A DNA stretch of 64,000 nt from Haematococcus lacustris (taxonomy: Eukaryota > Chlorophyta > Chlorophyceae > Chlamydomonadales > Haematococcaceae). Position numbers and translations under genes: made by a program. Below, in pieces: positions 22,021 to 32,893 of this stretch (position 1 is its first letter; each line of letters opens with the position of its first letter). The stretch covers positions 12,674,160 through 12,738,159 of the forward strand of contig JASKMD010000008.1 in the NCBI GenBank assembly GCA_030144725.1, given 5' to 3'. The notes beneath the pieces were generated by a model. The model was given only the letters and a program-made list of their open reading frames with translations. It was not told the origin of the DNA and did not search any database.

Positions 22021-23225
22021 ACAGCAGGCTTAGGAGCATAGACCCAGCGTGGGATGGGAAGCGGCGGGAACGACAAGGGCGCAAGCAGCCAGCAGGAGGT
22101 CAACAGCTCGGGGTCGCAGGAGGTAGTATGTGTACAACCTGGCTCTGGCCCCTGGCATGCACCCTGGATGGCGCAGCTGAGTGAACAGGGCTAGAAGCAA
22201 GGCCTGTGCCCTCCACCCGGGCCAGCTAACCATGTCTGGCAGTCTAGTCTACACAGCAGCTCCGGCCCAGCCATCGCTCCCGCCCCAGCACCGGCAGCAG
22301 CGGGCTACCGCAGGGTGGGGAGTGGCGGTAACGCCCTACCACCTGCTCAGTTGTGCCGTGCACGAGCTCCGCTGCAGGGCGTGGGCTCCCACTGTGGGCC
22401 AGCTGTCCAAAAGTATCTCTGAGTATTGCCATGCAGGGATGTTGGTGCTACCAGCGTGCAACATCCCCCCCCCCTCTTCTTGCATGCCAGGGCTGTGGGT
22501 GACAGGCGAGCTGGGCCTTGGCGGCTGGAGGTGCGTCAGTGGCACGTGGGGCGGTGGCGGGTGGCGGGCTGTACGCGACCGCATGAGCCTTGTCGGGGCC
22601 CGTCCTGGCTCCGGGGCAGCTGGGCTGGACCGCAGGCTCATCCAACGTTGGCTGCACTGGCCACTGCGCTTGTGCACACGGGGAGGGTGGCTCAACCTCA
22701 GGCTTTTGCTCGCCAGTACCCTTAATGCCACGCCCCCCGAGTGCACCCACAGCAGGCTTAGGAGCATAGACCCAGCGTGGGATGGGAAGCGGCGGGAACG
22801 ACAAGGGCGCAAGCAGCCAGCAGGAGGTCAACAGCTCGGGGTCGCAGGAGGTAGTGTGTGTACAACCTGGCTCTGGCCCCTGGCATGCACCCTAGATGGC
22901 GCAGCTGAGTGAACAGGGCTAGGAGCAAGGCCTGTGCCCTCCACCCGGGCCAGCTAACCATGTCTGGCAATCTAGTCTACACAGCAGCTCCGCCCCAGCC
23001 ATCGCTCCCGCCCCGGCACCGGCAGCAGCGGGCTACCGCAGGGTGGGGAGTGGCGGTCACGCCCTACCACCTGCTCAATTGTGCCGTGCACGAGCTCCGC
23101 TGCAGGGCGTGGGCTCCCACTGTGGGCCAGCTGTCCAAAAGTATCTCTGAGTATTGCCATGCAGGGATGTTGGTGCTACCAGCGTGCAACCCCCCCCCCC
23201 CCCCTCTTCTTGCATGCCAGGACTG
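22021..23225. repeat. 727-bp satellite, about 1.7 copies between LINE copies
   Basis: The sequence matches the main array, with unit landmarks at about 22176 and 22904. The block starts at CAGCAGGCTTAGGAGC, the same satellite position (18107) that begins the higher-order unit. Confidence 0.93.
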
Positions 23226-25814
23226 TTTTTTTTTCATGTAGGAGCATTACAAGAGAGTGAGAATGACTAAAGAAAAGAAGAAAAGAAAGACTACAACAAA
23301 CAAGGTTTCCCCATACACGATCCCCAAGCACCCCACCCAAACACAGCGGTCCACACACCTCAAGCAAAGGTCCACACAACCCAAGCAACCCCCTCCCAAG
23401 GACAACGTCAAGACACTCCCCCACACCAACGCCCTCCACCCTAGCTCACCTCCCCAGATCCTCCCCATACCCTCCCCACAAAACTACCCACACGAGCCTA
23501 AGCCCCGTCCCTCGACCGGAAACCGAGAACCCTACCCCCAACGCTCAAACCAAGACCACTCAACCCCCCGTCCCCTAACACCCAGACAGCCCCCCGAAGC
23601 CTAGCCCACCCCACCCACCGAACGCCCTAAGCCCCCACCAGCAACCCTGAAGCTCAGGCTGGCTCGACGGGGAAGGGGACGGGCCACTGCAAGGAGAGGC
23701 GAACCACTAGCTCCCCCCCCCCCTGCGCCCTGCCCTCCCCATGCCTAGGCCTCCCTGCTGCCCTCTCCTCCTCCACTCCTCCTGCCCCAACCCTCCCCTC
23801 TGCCCCCTCCTGCCCTCCCCTCCGCTCCCTTTTGGGCTGCTTGGCAAACCAGCCCCCCGACGCCTCGGGCCACAGCTGGTCGAAATGGGCAGCGTCCAGC
23901 TCCGGGTCCTTTCCCTTGAACCAGGTGGAGGGCACAGCGCCGCAGAGGCCCACGCGGATGTCCCTGCCCACCCGATGCCAGTCCCGCTTGACGGCCGTGG
24001 TGAGGGTGGAGATGACCTCCTCCACGACCCGCCTCGCCACCTGCTGTGGTTGCAAGGCTGTAGCGGCTCTTGAGCTGCGGAGGCGCCACACTGCGCCCAG
24101 GTAGGCAACGCGCAGCCGCAGCCACAGCAGGCTGTCATGGGGCTGAAAGGGAGGGGCCTCGCCGCAGGTGGGGCGCCCACAGAGGAGCAGCATGGCGTCG
24201 CCTGAGGGGGGGCGGGTGCCTGTGAGGCGGCCGTACACGTCCAGCACCCACTCCCGGCTGGGACCACGGCGGGGCAGGTCAGGAAGGCGTGGGTGAGGGT
24301 CTCCAAGTGCCCCGGCTGGCAGAAGCGGCAGGCGGAAGAGCCCGGGGCAGCCGTACCCTTGAGGATGTGGCCCCACAAGGCCCCCACCATGAGGCTGGCG
24401 TGAAGCACCCGCCAGGCCACGATGACATGCTCCCGACGGAGGGTGGGGTCTAGCAGCTCCTTCCACACCTTCGCACACGGCTGGCCCGCCTGAACACCCA
24501 CAGCCAGATGGTCCACGGTGTCGGCCCGGGGGGCGGGCTGAGCAACTGGCTGCCTGCCCCCACGCCGCTGCTGGGCCTCCAACTGCCGCTCAGCCTGCTG
24601 GGCCGCCCTCATCTGCGGCGAGGGTCGCTGGTGCGCCCTGGCGGAGGTGTCAAGCCAGCGAGGCGGTTGGCTGCCCTGCACCTCCTCGGGGAGCCGCTCC
24701 TCCACATCCCTGCCCTGCTGCTCCCGCTCCCCCGCTGCCCCCTGGCCTGCTACCTGCTGCACGCTGGCCTCCCACTTGAGCTCCAGCTCCCTCAGGGCCC
24801 CATCAGCCACCGCTGCCACCTCCGGTTCGCCCGCTGCCCGGGGGGGGCGCACACCCCACAGCGCTGGCCACAGGCCCCCACCTGGTGGGTAGGAGGGGTC
24901 GGCACTGACGCGCTGGAGCTGGTGGAGGCGCACCCTGGCATGCTTGACAGAGAAGTCCAGGAAGGTGGTGGTGCCCATGCCCCACACCTGAGGGTCCAGC
25001 TGCAGGTGAGCCCAGGGACCCTAGAGCCACTCCTCCTTAGGCCAGGTGCCAGGCCCCTCGTCAGCTGGGTCGGCAGCCTGCCCTCCCGCCCCGCCCCCTG
25101 CTCCCCTACGCCCTCCACCTCCTCCACGCCCTCGCCCCCTGCCCCCGCCCCGCCCCCTTGCCCGCCCCCCTCCCCTGCCAACCGCCCTGGCTCCTCCTTG
25201 CTCCTGCCCTTGAATCAGGCGGCCAAACCTGGGCGCTGAATGGCTAATCCTGGCTTGCCCCCGCGCGGGCTACGCGTGTGTAGAGGAGGGTGGGTGGGCT
25301 GGGAAGGGGAGGCGGACCGGGCAAAGGGGGTGGGCCGGGGATAGGGGCTGGAGTGGCCTCAATGCAGGCCAACTTGGCCCCCGGGCGGCGCAGGCGGACC
25401 CGAGGCTCACGGGAATAGATGGCCAGCGGGGGTCGCAGGGGCAGAGGACCAAGCTGCTCGACCTCCTCCCCAGGCTGAGCTGCCTGCTCGGGCTGCTGCC
25501 GCTTAGGCACCCTCAACCTCCCCTCCCGGGGCCCTGCTGACTCAACTACAGGGCTATCACAGGAGGCCCCCAGCGAGCTGGCCAGGCTAGCAGAGGGGCT
25601 GAGCAACCCGTAGCGGCGCACGTGTGGGGACCCATGGCCAAGCTGCGCAGCACGCTGCCTGCCAGCTTGCTGGTGCCCTGCACGCCGAGCCTCCCTCTCC
25701 TCAGAGATGGAACCGGAAGAGGGAATGCCATTCCGGTGCCGGCTAGGCCCCCCTCTGACTGGCTGGGTAGCTGGCTGCGTGTTGCCTCGCCTCGACCTAC
25801 ACTGAGCCACCCGC
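23226..25814 (-). mobile_element. LINE copy 2, duplicate of copy 1
   Basis: It is collinear with copy 1 over its whole length: nine T at 23226-23234, the same nonsense codon (near 25022-25027) and the same 5' junction. A one-base deletion near 24255 (CCCGGCTGG where copy 1 has CCCAGGCTGG) adds a frameshift. The shared lesions show it arose by DNA duplication, not by a new retrotransposition. It is truncated at 25814. Confidence 0.85.
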
Positions 25815-25948
25815 TCACAGAGCCAGTGGATGCTGGGAACAAGACAAGCCAGGCTCACATGAGCAACTGGACCCATAGCACACCAAGGCACATAGCATGC
25901 AGCAAAGCAACCAGCACGACCACATGGAGCCCATGTCCCACGTTTAAT

Positions 25949-26428
25949 TCACAGCAAGCCATGCTGAGCCTTATACAAGTTTACGCAGTCAGGGGCATTT
26001 GCTAGATTGCTGGCTGGCTCCCAGGTGTTGTCGGAGTCATCATAACCCTTCCACTTGACGAGGTACTCCTTTGCTTTTCTTGCACGCACATGCCGGTGGT
26101 TCACAATGCGCTCTACTTCATACTGTGGGGAATCATCTAACCAGCCCAGCTCAGTGGGGGGTAGGCGACCAAAGTTGCCCTCATAGGGTCTTAACAGTGA
26201 CACATGGAAGACAGGGTAAATCCTGGACATGGCTTGTGGCAGGGTCAGCTTTACAGCGTCTCTACCCACATGAGCCTCAATCCTGAAAGGCCCCACATAC
26301 CGTGGCAGCAGCTTCCTGGCTTTGCCCACCATATTACGCAGGTTCATGGTACTAAGCAGCACACGGTCACCCACTTGGAACATACTGTCCGCGGATACTG
26401 TCCGCGGATTTCCGTGGATTAGCATCAT
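25949..26428 (-). pseudogene. Integrase C-terminal domain and chromodomain of the gypsy element
   Basis: The frame gives FQVGDRVLLSTMNL and then the SRIYPVFHVSLLRPY end of the integrase. The chromodomain follows: YEVERIVNHRHVRARKAKEY, with LVKWKGYDDSDNTWEP as its core. Chromodomains of this type tether integration to modified histones. The segment is out of frame with the upstream integrase because of a 13-bp tandem duplication (ACTGTCCGCGGAT, at 26387-26412). Confidence 0.85.
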
Positions 26429-29420
26429 TTGACTGCCGACTTTGTGCCAGTTTCATACATCTCCTGGCTTCTTGAACACCTTTCTCCCAGCCATCAGAGA
26501 AGAACTGGGCCATGGGAGGTGGCAACCGAGGTAACTCATGGGTCACCGGTGTCACTGGGGACTGTCCATAGTTAATCAGGAAAGGTGTAGACTTAATGCT
26601 TTCTTGCCATGAGTTATTAATTGCAAACTCGGCAAACGAGAGGTGTTTAGGCCAATCTCGTTGAGTGGGAGAGATATAATGCCGAAGCATCTCTTCCAGC
26701 ACTTTATTGTACCGCTCAACCTGCCCATTTGACTGGGGGTGATAGCTGGAGGTAAGAGAATGTTTCATGCCTACTAGCTTGCATACAGCTTGCCAGAACT
26801 TGCTCACGAATAGGGAGCCCCGATCACTCACAACTTCAGAGGGTAGTCCATGATGGACAAATACCGAATCAATGAAGAGTTGTGCAAACTCAGGAGCATC
26901 CATGCTTTCCTTACATGGCACTAGATGCACCATTTTGGAGAGCCTGTCAACGAATACACAGATGGAATCATATCCATGTGATCCGGACGGTAGTTTGGTT
27001 ATGAAGTCCATGTGCATGACTTCCCAGCGGTATCCAGGTATAGACAGAGGATGAAGGAACCCCCATGGCTTAGCTGTAACCGACTTGTTTCTCTGGCATG
27101 CATCACATGTTGTTACATAGTGACGCACATCAGTGCGTAAGTGTTTCCACCAGAACACACGCATGACACGCTCCAACGTCTTAGTGATCCCAACGTGGCC
27201 AGCATACTTAGCATCATGCATCTCATGCAAGATATGCTCTCGTAGCTGTTTGTCACGGGGCACAATAATGGTTCGTCGTTTGTTATGTCTCCATAAGCCA
27301 TGTTCATCCAGGTAAAAGTTCTTTGTCTTCCTACGCTTGGTGAAGTTGGAATCAGCAGCGTAAGCTCTGACCAACCACTCATGCAGGTTTGACAGAGGAC
27401 CTGGTGGTTTGGGTGCACTGGGTTCTCCATCTGCTGGTATGTCAGCAGCCCAAGTGACACGCTTAGTGGGTGGCCTGACGGCAGCACCAGCACCTTGGCT
27501 TGGTGGTGGTTGTGTGGGTGGCGCAGCGGCATCACCAGCACTGTTTTTCTGCGCCTCAGCACAAGTTTCCTCCCCCTCCTGAGAACGACGCTGGCTTCTA
27601 GTCGTCACTAGAATACTACGCACATCATCTGCACCAGAGCCCTTACACGTCTGCAATGGGGCTGCTGGAATGCGTGACAATGGGTCAGCAGGATTAGATA
27701 TACCAGGTAGATATTCAATGGTATATGAGAAGCGGGCCAGGAATTCCATCCATCTAGTCTGCCTTCGTGATAGTATAGTTTGAGTAGGCAGAGAGATGAG
27801 CGGCTTGTGATCTGTGTACAGTGTGAATGGTACCCCTTCCAGGTAGCATCGCCACTGTTGGCAAGCAGATACCAATGCCAGCAGTTCCTGTTCGCCCGTG
27901 GTGTAATTAATCTCAGCAGGAATCAATTTCCTGGAGTAATACGCCAAAGGGTAGCCATCCTGCATCAGGACTGCACCGATGCCCTCAAGGGACGCATCGC
28001 AGTGCACCTGAAACGGCTTGCTGTGATCAGGAAGCTTGAGCAGAGGCACATTAGAAATGGCCTGCTTCAGAGCATTGAATGCATCCAGCTCAGCCTGAGG
28101 CCATGCCTTCCAAGGGAAGGACTCCTTCTTGGGGCCAGTCAGGTTAGTAAGGGGTGCAGCGATAGTGCTAAAATTATGTACAAATTTACGTACATAGTTA
28201 GCAGCGCCCAGGAAAGACTGCAGGGTTTTGAGGCTAGTAGGTACTGGCCATTCAGAGATTGCAGTAACTTTACACGGGTCAACTGAGATGCCTTGAGCAC
28301 TAATAATATGGCCCAGGAACTTCAGTGTTCTTTGCATAAATACACATTTAGATAGCTTAGCATAAAGTTTATTTTTACGCAGTAAGTCAAACACACGCCT
28401 AAGGTGGACTAGGTGCTCCTCACTGTCCTTGGACATCACTAGGATGTCATCAAGGTACACGAGTGCACAGTCATTGATCACCTCAGCAAATGCTTCATTC
28501 ATTACACGTTGGAACGTGGCAGGAGCATTTGTCAGGCCAAAACACAGTACCTTGAATTGGTAGTGCCCCATGGGAGTCCTGAACGCGGTCTTAGGGACAT
28601 CCTCAGCCGGGATGCGGATCTGGTGGTAACCAGCCTGCAGATCAAGGGAGGAGAACACAGTTTTTCCTGCTAGCTGATCAAACAGATCATCAATGCGTGG
28701 CAAAGGATACTGGTCCCTAATTGTAATCTTATTTAGCTGGCGGTAATCAATACACATGCGCAGCTCACCTGATTTCTTCTGGACAAACAGCACAGGTGCA
28801 GCATAGGGTGATGAGCTTGGCTCTATCAGGCCTTTAGCTAGCAAGTCAGTGATCTGTTTACGCAGTTCATCTTGCTCAGGTTTGGACATCCTATAGCTGG
28901 GCCTAGCTGGAGGCTTGCCATCAGGCTGCAAGGGGATGGAGTGCCCTACTGCACGCTCTGGCGGGAGTCCTGTGATAGGTTGGAATACATCAGAGTATTC
29001 ATCAAGCAATTCTTGCAGGTGCTGCCTCTGTGCATGGGACACAGCGTCTACTGGTAAGGCAAGGTCTTCCAGAGACACCATAGCCACCATGGCTGAGCCA
29101 CCTTTACGCAGCCATCGGGCTGCCTGCTTTGCTGTCACAAGAGCCTTTGGATTGGCTTTGGACACAGCAGCCAGGACAGCAGCAGGTGGGCGGGGCAGTG
29201 AGTGGGTGGATCCAGGTGGCCTTGCGGCAGCACACTGGCCAGAAGCACTCTGGTCACCTGTGTGTGGGTGCAAGGTTTTATTACCTTGGGGAGTGCGCAG
29301 GGTGAGAGTCTTGTCGACGTAGTCGACCAAGGCTCCCTGCACAGTCAACCAGTCAGCACCCAGGAGCACGTCATAAGCATGAACAAGGTCAGGCACATGC
29401 AGCAGAAACTGTTGATGCGC
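26400..29420 (-). pseudogene. Gypsy pol: reverse transcriptase, RNase H, integrase
   Basis: The long open frame starts within the protease end (VLLGADWL). It has the RT motifs KKSGELRMCIDYRQLNK, FSSLDLQAGYHQIRI and the YLDD active site (LVYLDDILVM). Next come RNase H (CDASLEGIGAVLMQ and YTDHKPL) and an integrase with an H-H-C-C zinc region (ending CDACQRNKS). The catalytic core has the expected acidic residues (HMDFITKL, SDRGSLF and NGQVERYNKVLEE). The RT to integrase region is intact for about 1000 codons. The frame is disconnected upstream from the protease frame (near 29417) and downstream from the chromodomain (near 26400). Confidence 0.9.
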
Positions 29421-29917
29421 AGCTGCACTTTGACATAATGCTCACATATCACAGGCTTGTTGTTGGCAACATCAAACCTGAGTGACATGGGATAAGTAAA
29501 CACTGGGATGTTATGCAACTGAACAAAGCTAGCACTGATGAGTGATGCATCAGCACCACTATCAGCTAACATGTGACAGGCATGAGAATCAATGGTGCCA
29601 GCAAACTGGAACCTCACCTTGTCGTCTTGACCAGAGACCCCCAAGATGACTTGAGACGGTGCACGGGGACAGCACAGGGCAGTCTTACACGAGAGAATAT
29701 GACCCACACAGGGGTCAGCAGCACTGAAATAGGAACTACAGTTCTGAGCTGCTGTCACAGCAGTCTGCTCAGAGAACGCATGGCCATCAACAGTTGGATC
29801 AGGGAAAGGCTGGCTCATAGCATGCACAGCAACACCATCCACAACCATCAGCTGGGGCTCAGTCCCAGTCATATCAGTGGCACAGGTGCATAAGACAGGT
29901 TCATCAGCATGTACCAC
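29345..29917 (-). pseudogene. Gypsy aspartic protease segment
   Basis: CHMLADSGADASLIS contains the D-S-G-A active site of retropepsins. The frame runs through the protease but leaves the pol frame near 29417, where the next residues belong to the +1 frame leading into HVPDLVHAYDVLLGADWL. Whether this is a programmed shift or a mutation cannot be decided from one copy. Confidence 0.75.
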
Positions 29918-30097
29918 AGCACAGGCATGGCACTGTCCTGGCTGGGCAACACCTCACTTCCCATTGGCAGACGCAAGCCTGCCCTTCTTTGGCTCAGATT
30001 CATTGTTCTCAGAGGAGCGCTTCCCTGCAGACTTTGCATCAGCAGGAGGGCGAGGATAGCCAGACAGCTTCCTGGCCTCCAGAGCTGGCAGTTCCTT

Positions 30098-31543
30098 TTA
30101 AGGGCACAGTGGCTTGAGATGCCTAGGGTCGTAACAGTGGTGGCAGTACTGGCCTGGCTTCATATCAGACTGCTCAGCAGCCTCCTCAGCCTTCTTCTTC
30201 ATGATAATGCGGTAGGCCACTGCAGGACCGGCAGCCATGCCAGCTCTGGAGCCCCTGGCTCTGAAGCTCTGGGTTTTGGCAGGTGGGTCGCTCTGGGTGC
30301 TCCTGGGAGGACGAGGGTTGCTTGCACGATCCAAACCATCCACCAGCTGCTTGGCCTGCACCGCAGCAACATGCCGCTTGGAGCCGACTGCTTCAGCAAG
30401 GATCTCAGCGGAACGCTGAGCCTGCCTGGCAGAGTCGATAGCCTGAGCCAGAGTGAAGGCTGGAAAAGGAGCAGAATCCCTTAGGACTGCCTTTTTCAGC
30501 TCAGGTGTCAGTCCCTTAATAAACAGGGAGACAAGCAAACTCTCTTCCATACACTGGACACCAGCAGTGAGCAGATTGTTCCTGTACGCAGTAATGTAAT
30601 CATGCAGCAGCAGCTGAGACGACATACGGATGTGTCCCTCAAGCAGCTGCTTTCTGGCATCAGTCTGATCATCACGCAAGTCGTCCCCTGTGTACTCGAG
30701 AAAGGACAGACGCAAGTAAGGCCAGGTCGGTGCAGTGCGGGTTTGTGCGAAATGAGCAGCACGAATGGATGGCAACCAAGCATCGCGTGCGGCCCCAGAC
30801 AGGAATGCAGGAAAGACAGAGGCAATGTCAAGATTGAAGCGCTGGCAGTGTGCCTCTAAGTCGTCGCAGAAGGCAGAGGCCCTGCGGCGAGACTTGGTGC
30901 AGTTGTCTGTCCACTTATCAGGGCCAGGCACAGACTTAGCAGCTGGAGCCTGACTATTGACCTGGGGAAAGAGGTGATGCAGAGCACCGCCCCTCCCACC
31001 GATCGAGTTAAAGGTACCAGGAATACACGCTGGGCGTGTACCTGACCGACTCGGGGACGGAGTGCGCATACTAAACAGCCTGTCCTGAATGGGAGGAGAA
31101 GACCCAGGAAATAGACCCACCTTATCAGCCAGCGCAGCCAAAGTGCGATCTGTCAGCTTTTGGCGAGATTCCATCTTGGCCAGCTTGGCTTTGGCTTCTT
31201 TCAGCTTGTCCTGCGTGTCCAACAGCGACTGGGCCAGCTGGTCTTCGGAGGACAAGTCAATCTCGCCCTCAGAGAAGTCCTGAGCCTCTTCTTCCTCATC
31301 CTGCTCCTCTTCTTCGTCCTCCTCATCGCCGCCTGGAGGGACTGGGCCATCGCCCTGCCCATTCCGCGGCGAAGTTGCAGCAAGGACGCCGTCAGGGAAC
31401 AAAGCTGCCCTCAGGGTCTTGGCAAACTCGGGATCAGTCAGGGCCTGGGCCAATATGGCCTGGGAACCCGCAGGACCGCTGGATAGACCAGCGCCTGGTG
31501 ATGGACCGCTGGATGGACCAGCGCCCGGCGTATGTTCAGTCAT
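30098..31543 (-). CDS. Gypsy Gag polyprotein
   Basis: I chose the ATG at 31543 (MTEHTPGAG); the frame has only a GTG further up. The first third is Pro/Gly-rich, then acidic (DEEDEEEEQDEEEEAQ), then a coiled-coil-like segment (LLDTQDKLKEAKAKLAKMES). The middle is the capsid-like retrotransposon Gag domain (RDAWLPSIRAAHF to LFIKGLTPELKKAVL). It ends with a CCHC zinc knuckle, CHHCYDPRHLKPLC, just before TAA. After the TAA the same frame is open for about 47 further codons, so the stop may be a mutation. Confidence 0.82.
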   Translation of the reverse strand: MTEHTPGAGPSSGPSPGAGLSSGPAGSQAILAQALTDPEFAKTLRAALFPDGVLAATSPRNGQGDGPVPPGGDEEDEEEEQDEEEEAQDFSEGEIDLSSEDQLAQSLLDTQDKLKEAKAKLAKMESRQKLTDRTLAALADKVGLFPGSSPPIQDRLFSMRTPSPSRSGTRPACIPGTFNSIGGRGGALHHLFPQVNSQAPAAKSVPGPDKWTDNCTKSRRRASAFCDDLEAHCQRFNLDIASVFPAFLSGAARDAWLPSIRAAHFAQTRTAPTWPYLRLSFLEYTGDDLRDDQTDARKQLLEGHIRMSSQLLLHDYITAYRNNLLTAGVQCMEESLLVSLFIKGLTPELKKAVLRDSAPFPAFTLAQAIDSARQAQRSAEILAEAVGSKRHVAAVQAKQLVDGLDRASNPRPPRSTQSDPPAKTQSFRARGSRAGMAAGPAVAYRIIMKKKAEEAAEQSDMKPGQYCHHCYDPRHLKPLCP

Positions 31544-32109
31544 GGTGCGGCAAGTCACTGAGGTATCGGAATACGGAAACCAATGTAGCGTTCAGAAAGA
31601 ACGCGCCTTAAATCTTTTCAGTGTGTGAACCAGGGTTCGACCCCCCGTACGGGGCCCGTACTTTTGACCCATTTTGGCGAGGGCCCCCGTAATTGGGCCG
31701 AAGGCCCAGTACGGGGGCCCGTGGTTTTCAAAATTTGGGTTACGGGGGGGAGTTCACGGGCTATCTACGGGCGCCTGTTATTCTTAGTTGCGCCCGTACA
31801 TATCTCAAACCTAACTCACGGCTGCGTTATCAGATATGGGAAAGCCAGGCAAGAAAGTAAGGCAGACTCCGTCGGACCAGCGACAGATGACAATTCAGAT
31901 GGCGCTTGGTGGGTACCATCGCATCGTTGACATCTTCGACGTTGACATCTCCGCGTTCACATGTTAACTCATGTTAACTTCTTGAACCGCGCAGACCACG
32001 CAGCCCGCAATCCCGCCTTTCCCGATGAAAGTGGCCTTGTCAGCCCAATGCGCCCAATGCGGGGAGGATTAAACTGGTTTGGGGTATAATATGTTTGATA
32101 ATTATCATT
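31544..32109. other. No gene; contains a 40-base hairpin
   Basis: This stretch lies upstream of gag and should contain a 5' LTR if one existed. No matching copy is present left of 25949. It is rich in CCCCGTAC/GTACGGGG palindromes. Confidence 0.5.
31681..31720. repeat. 40-base nested hairpin
   Basis: The outer stem GGGCCCCCGTA pairs perfectly with TACGGGGGCCC. Inside it, TGGGCC and GGCCCA pair around a GAA loop. It is one of the strongest small hairpins in the window and is not explained by any neighbouring feature. Confidence 0.85.
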
Positions 32110-32317
32110 TAGCATTCTTAATAAGTGCTGCAGCAGGTCCTGCACGTCAGCAGCAGCAGGGCAGCATCACGGTAGCAGCAGCAGGGCAGCAGCATAATGG
32201 CAGTGGAGCAGCAGCAGGGCAGCAGCTGCAGCAGCAGGGCAACAGCTGCATCAGCAGGGCAACAGAAGCAGGGCAGCAGCAGCAGGAGCAGGGCAGTAGC
32301 AGCATCAGCAGGGCTGC

Positions 32318-32352
<35 letters not shown>

Positions 32353-32830
32353 GCAGCAGCAGGGCAGCGGCAGCAGCAGCAGGGCAGCATCAGGGCTAAA
32401 ATGCTGCCATGCTGCTGCTAAAGTGCTGCACCATCGGCAGCAGCAGCGGCAGTGAAGCTACAGCAGGGCAGCAGCGGCAGCAGCAGGGCTGCAGCAGCAG
32501 CCGCATCAGCAGGGCAGCTACAGCATGGCAGCAGCAGCATGGCAACAGCAGCAGTAGGGCATCACAGCATCAGGAGAGCAGCAGCAGGGCAGCAGCTGCA
32601 GCGGCAGGGCAGCAGCAGCAGGGCAGCGGTATCAGGGGCAGCGGCAGCAGCAGCAGCAGCAGCAGCAGCAGGGTAGAAGCGGCAGGGCAGCAGCAGCAGC
32701 AGCGGCAGGGCAGCTACAGCAATGCAGCAGCGGCAGCAGCGGCAGCAGCAGCAGCGCAGCAGCAGCAGTGCAGCTACAGCAGGGCAGCAACGTCATCAGC
32801 AGCAGGGCAGCATCACGGTAGCAACAGCAG
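32110..32830. repeat. CAG-rich low-complexity block
   Basis: GCAGCAGCAGGGCAGC words fill the block. Frames give Ser/Gln/Ala strings only. It lies directly upstream of the hAT fragment, whose open frame does not extend into it. Confidence 0.9.
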
Positions 32831-32893
32831 GGCAGGAGCCCAGCCCCCTCCCCTTCCAGCCCAACCTCTTCGGCTCCGTCCACCCCGCAGCCA

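Larger units (their letters stand above)
18107..25814. repeat. 3.9-kb higher-order tandem duplication
   Basis: Sequence 18107-22020 is repeated at 22021-25814 with a constant offset of 3914-3915 bp. Each unit holds about 1.6 satellite copies plus one LINE copy. The second unit is cut short at 25814 by the gypsy-containing block. Confidence 0.88.
25815..31560 (-). mobile_element. Ty3/gypsy chromovirus retrotransposon, decayed
   Basis: On the minus strand the order is gag, protease, reverse transcriptase, RNase H, integrase and chromodomain, the order of the chromovirus branch of Ty3/gypsy. I could not find matching long terminal repeats at the two sides, nor a convincing primer-binding site. 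The left edge (25814/25815) is a sharp break inside the duplicated LINE-satellite unit. The coding parts carry at least two frame breaks, so the copy is probably dead or is a derivative whose LTRs were lost. Confidence 0.85.

Noticed and set aside
31600..31645. Primer-binding site or tRNA at GGGTTCGACCCC
   Set aside because: The T-arm-like word is in the wrong order relative to TGG for a primer-binding site, and no acceptor or anticodon stem pairs.
25815..32100. Long terminal repeats of the gypsy element
   Set aside because: By eye no sequence left of 25949 matches anything right of 31560. A self-alignment would be decisive.
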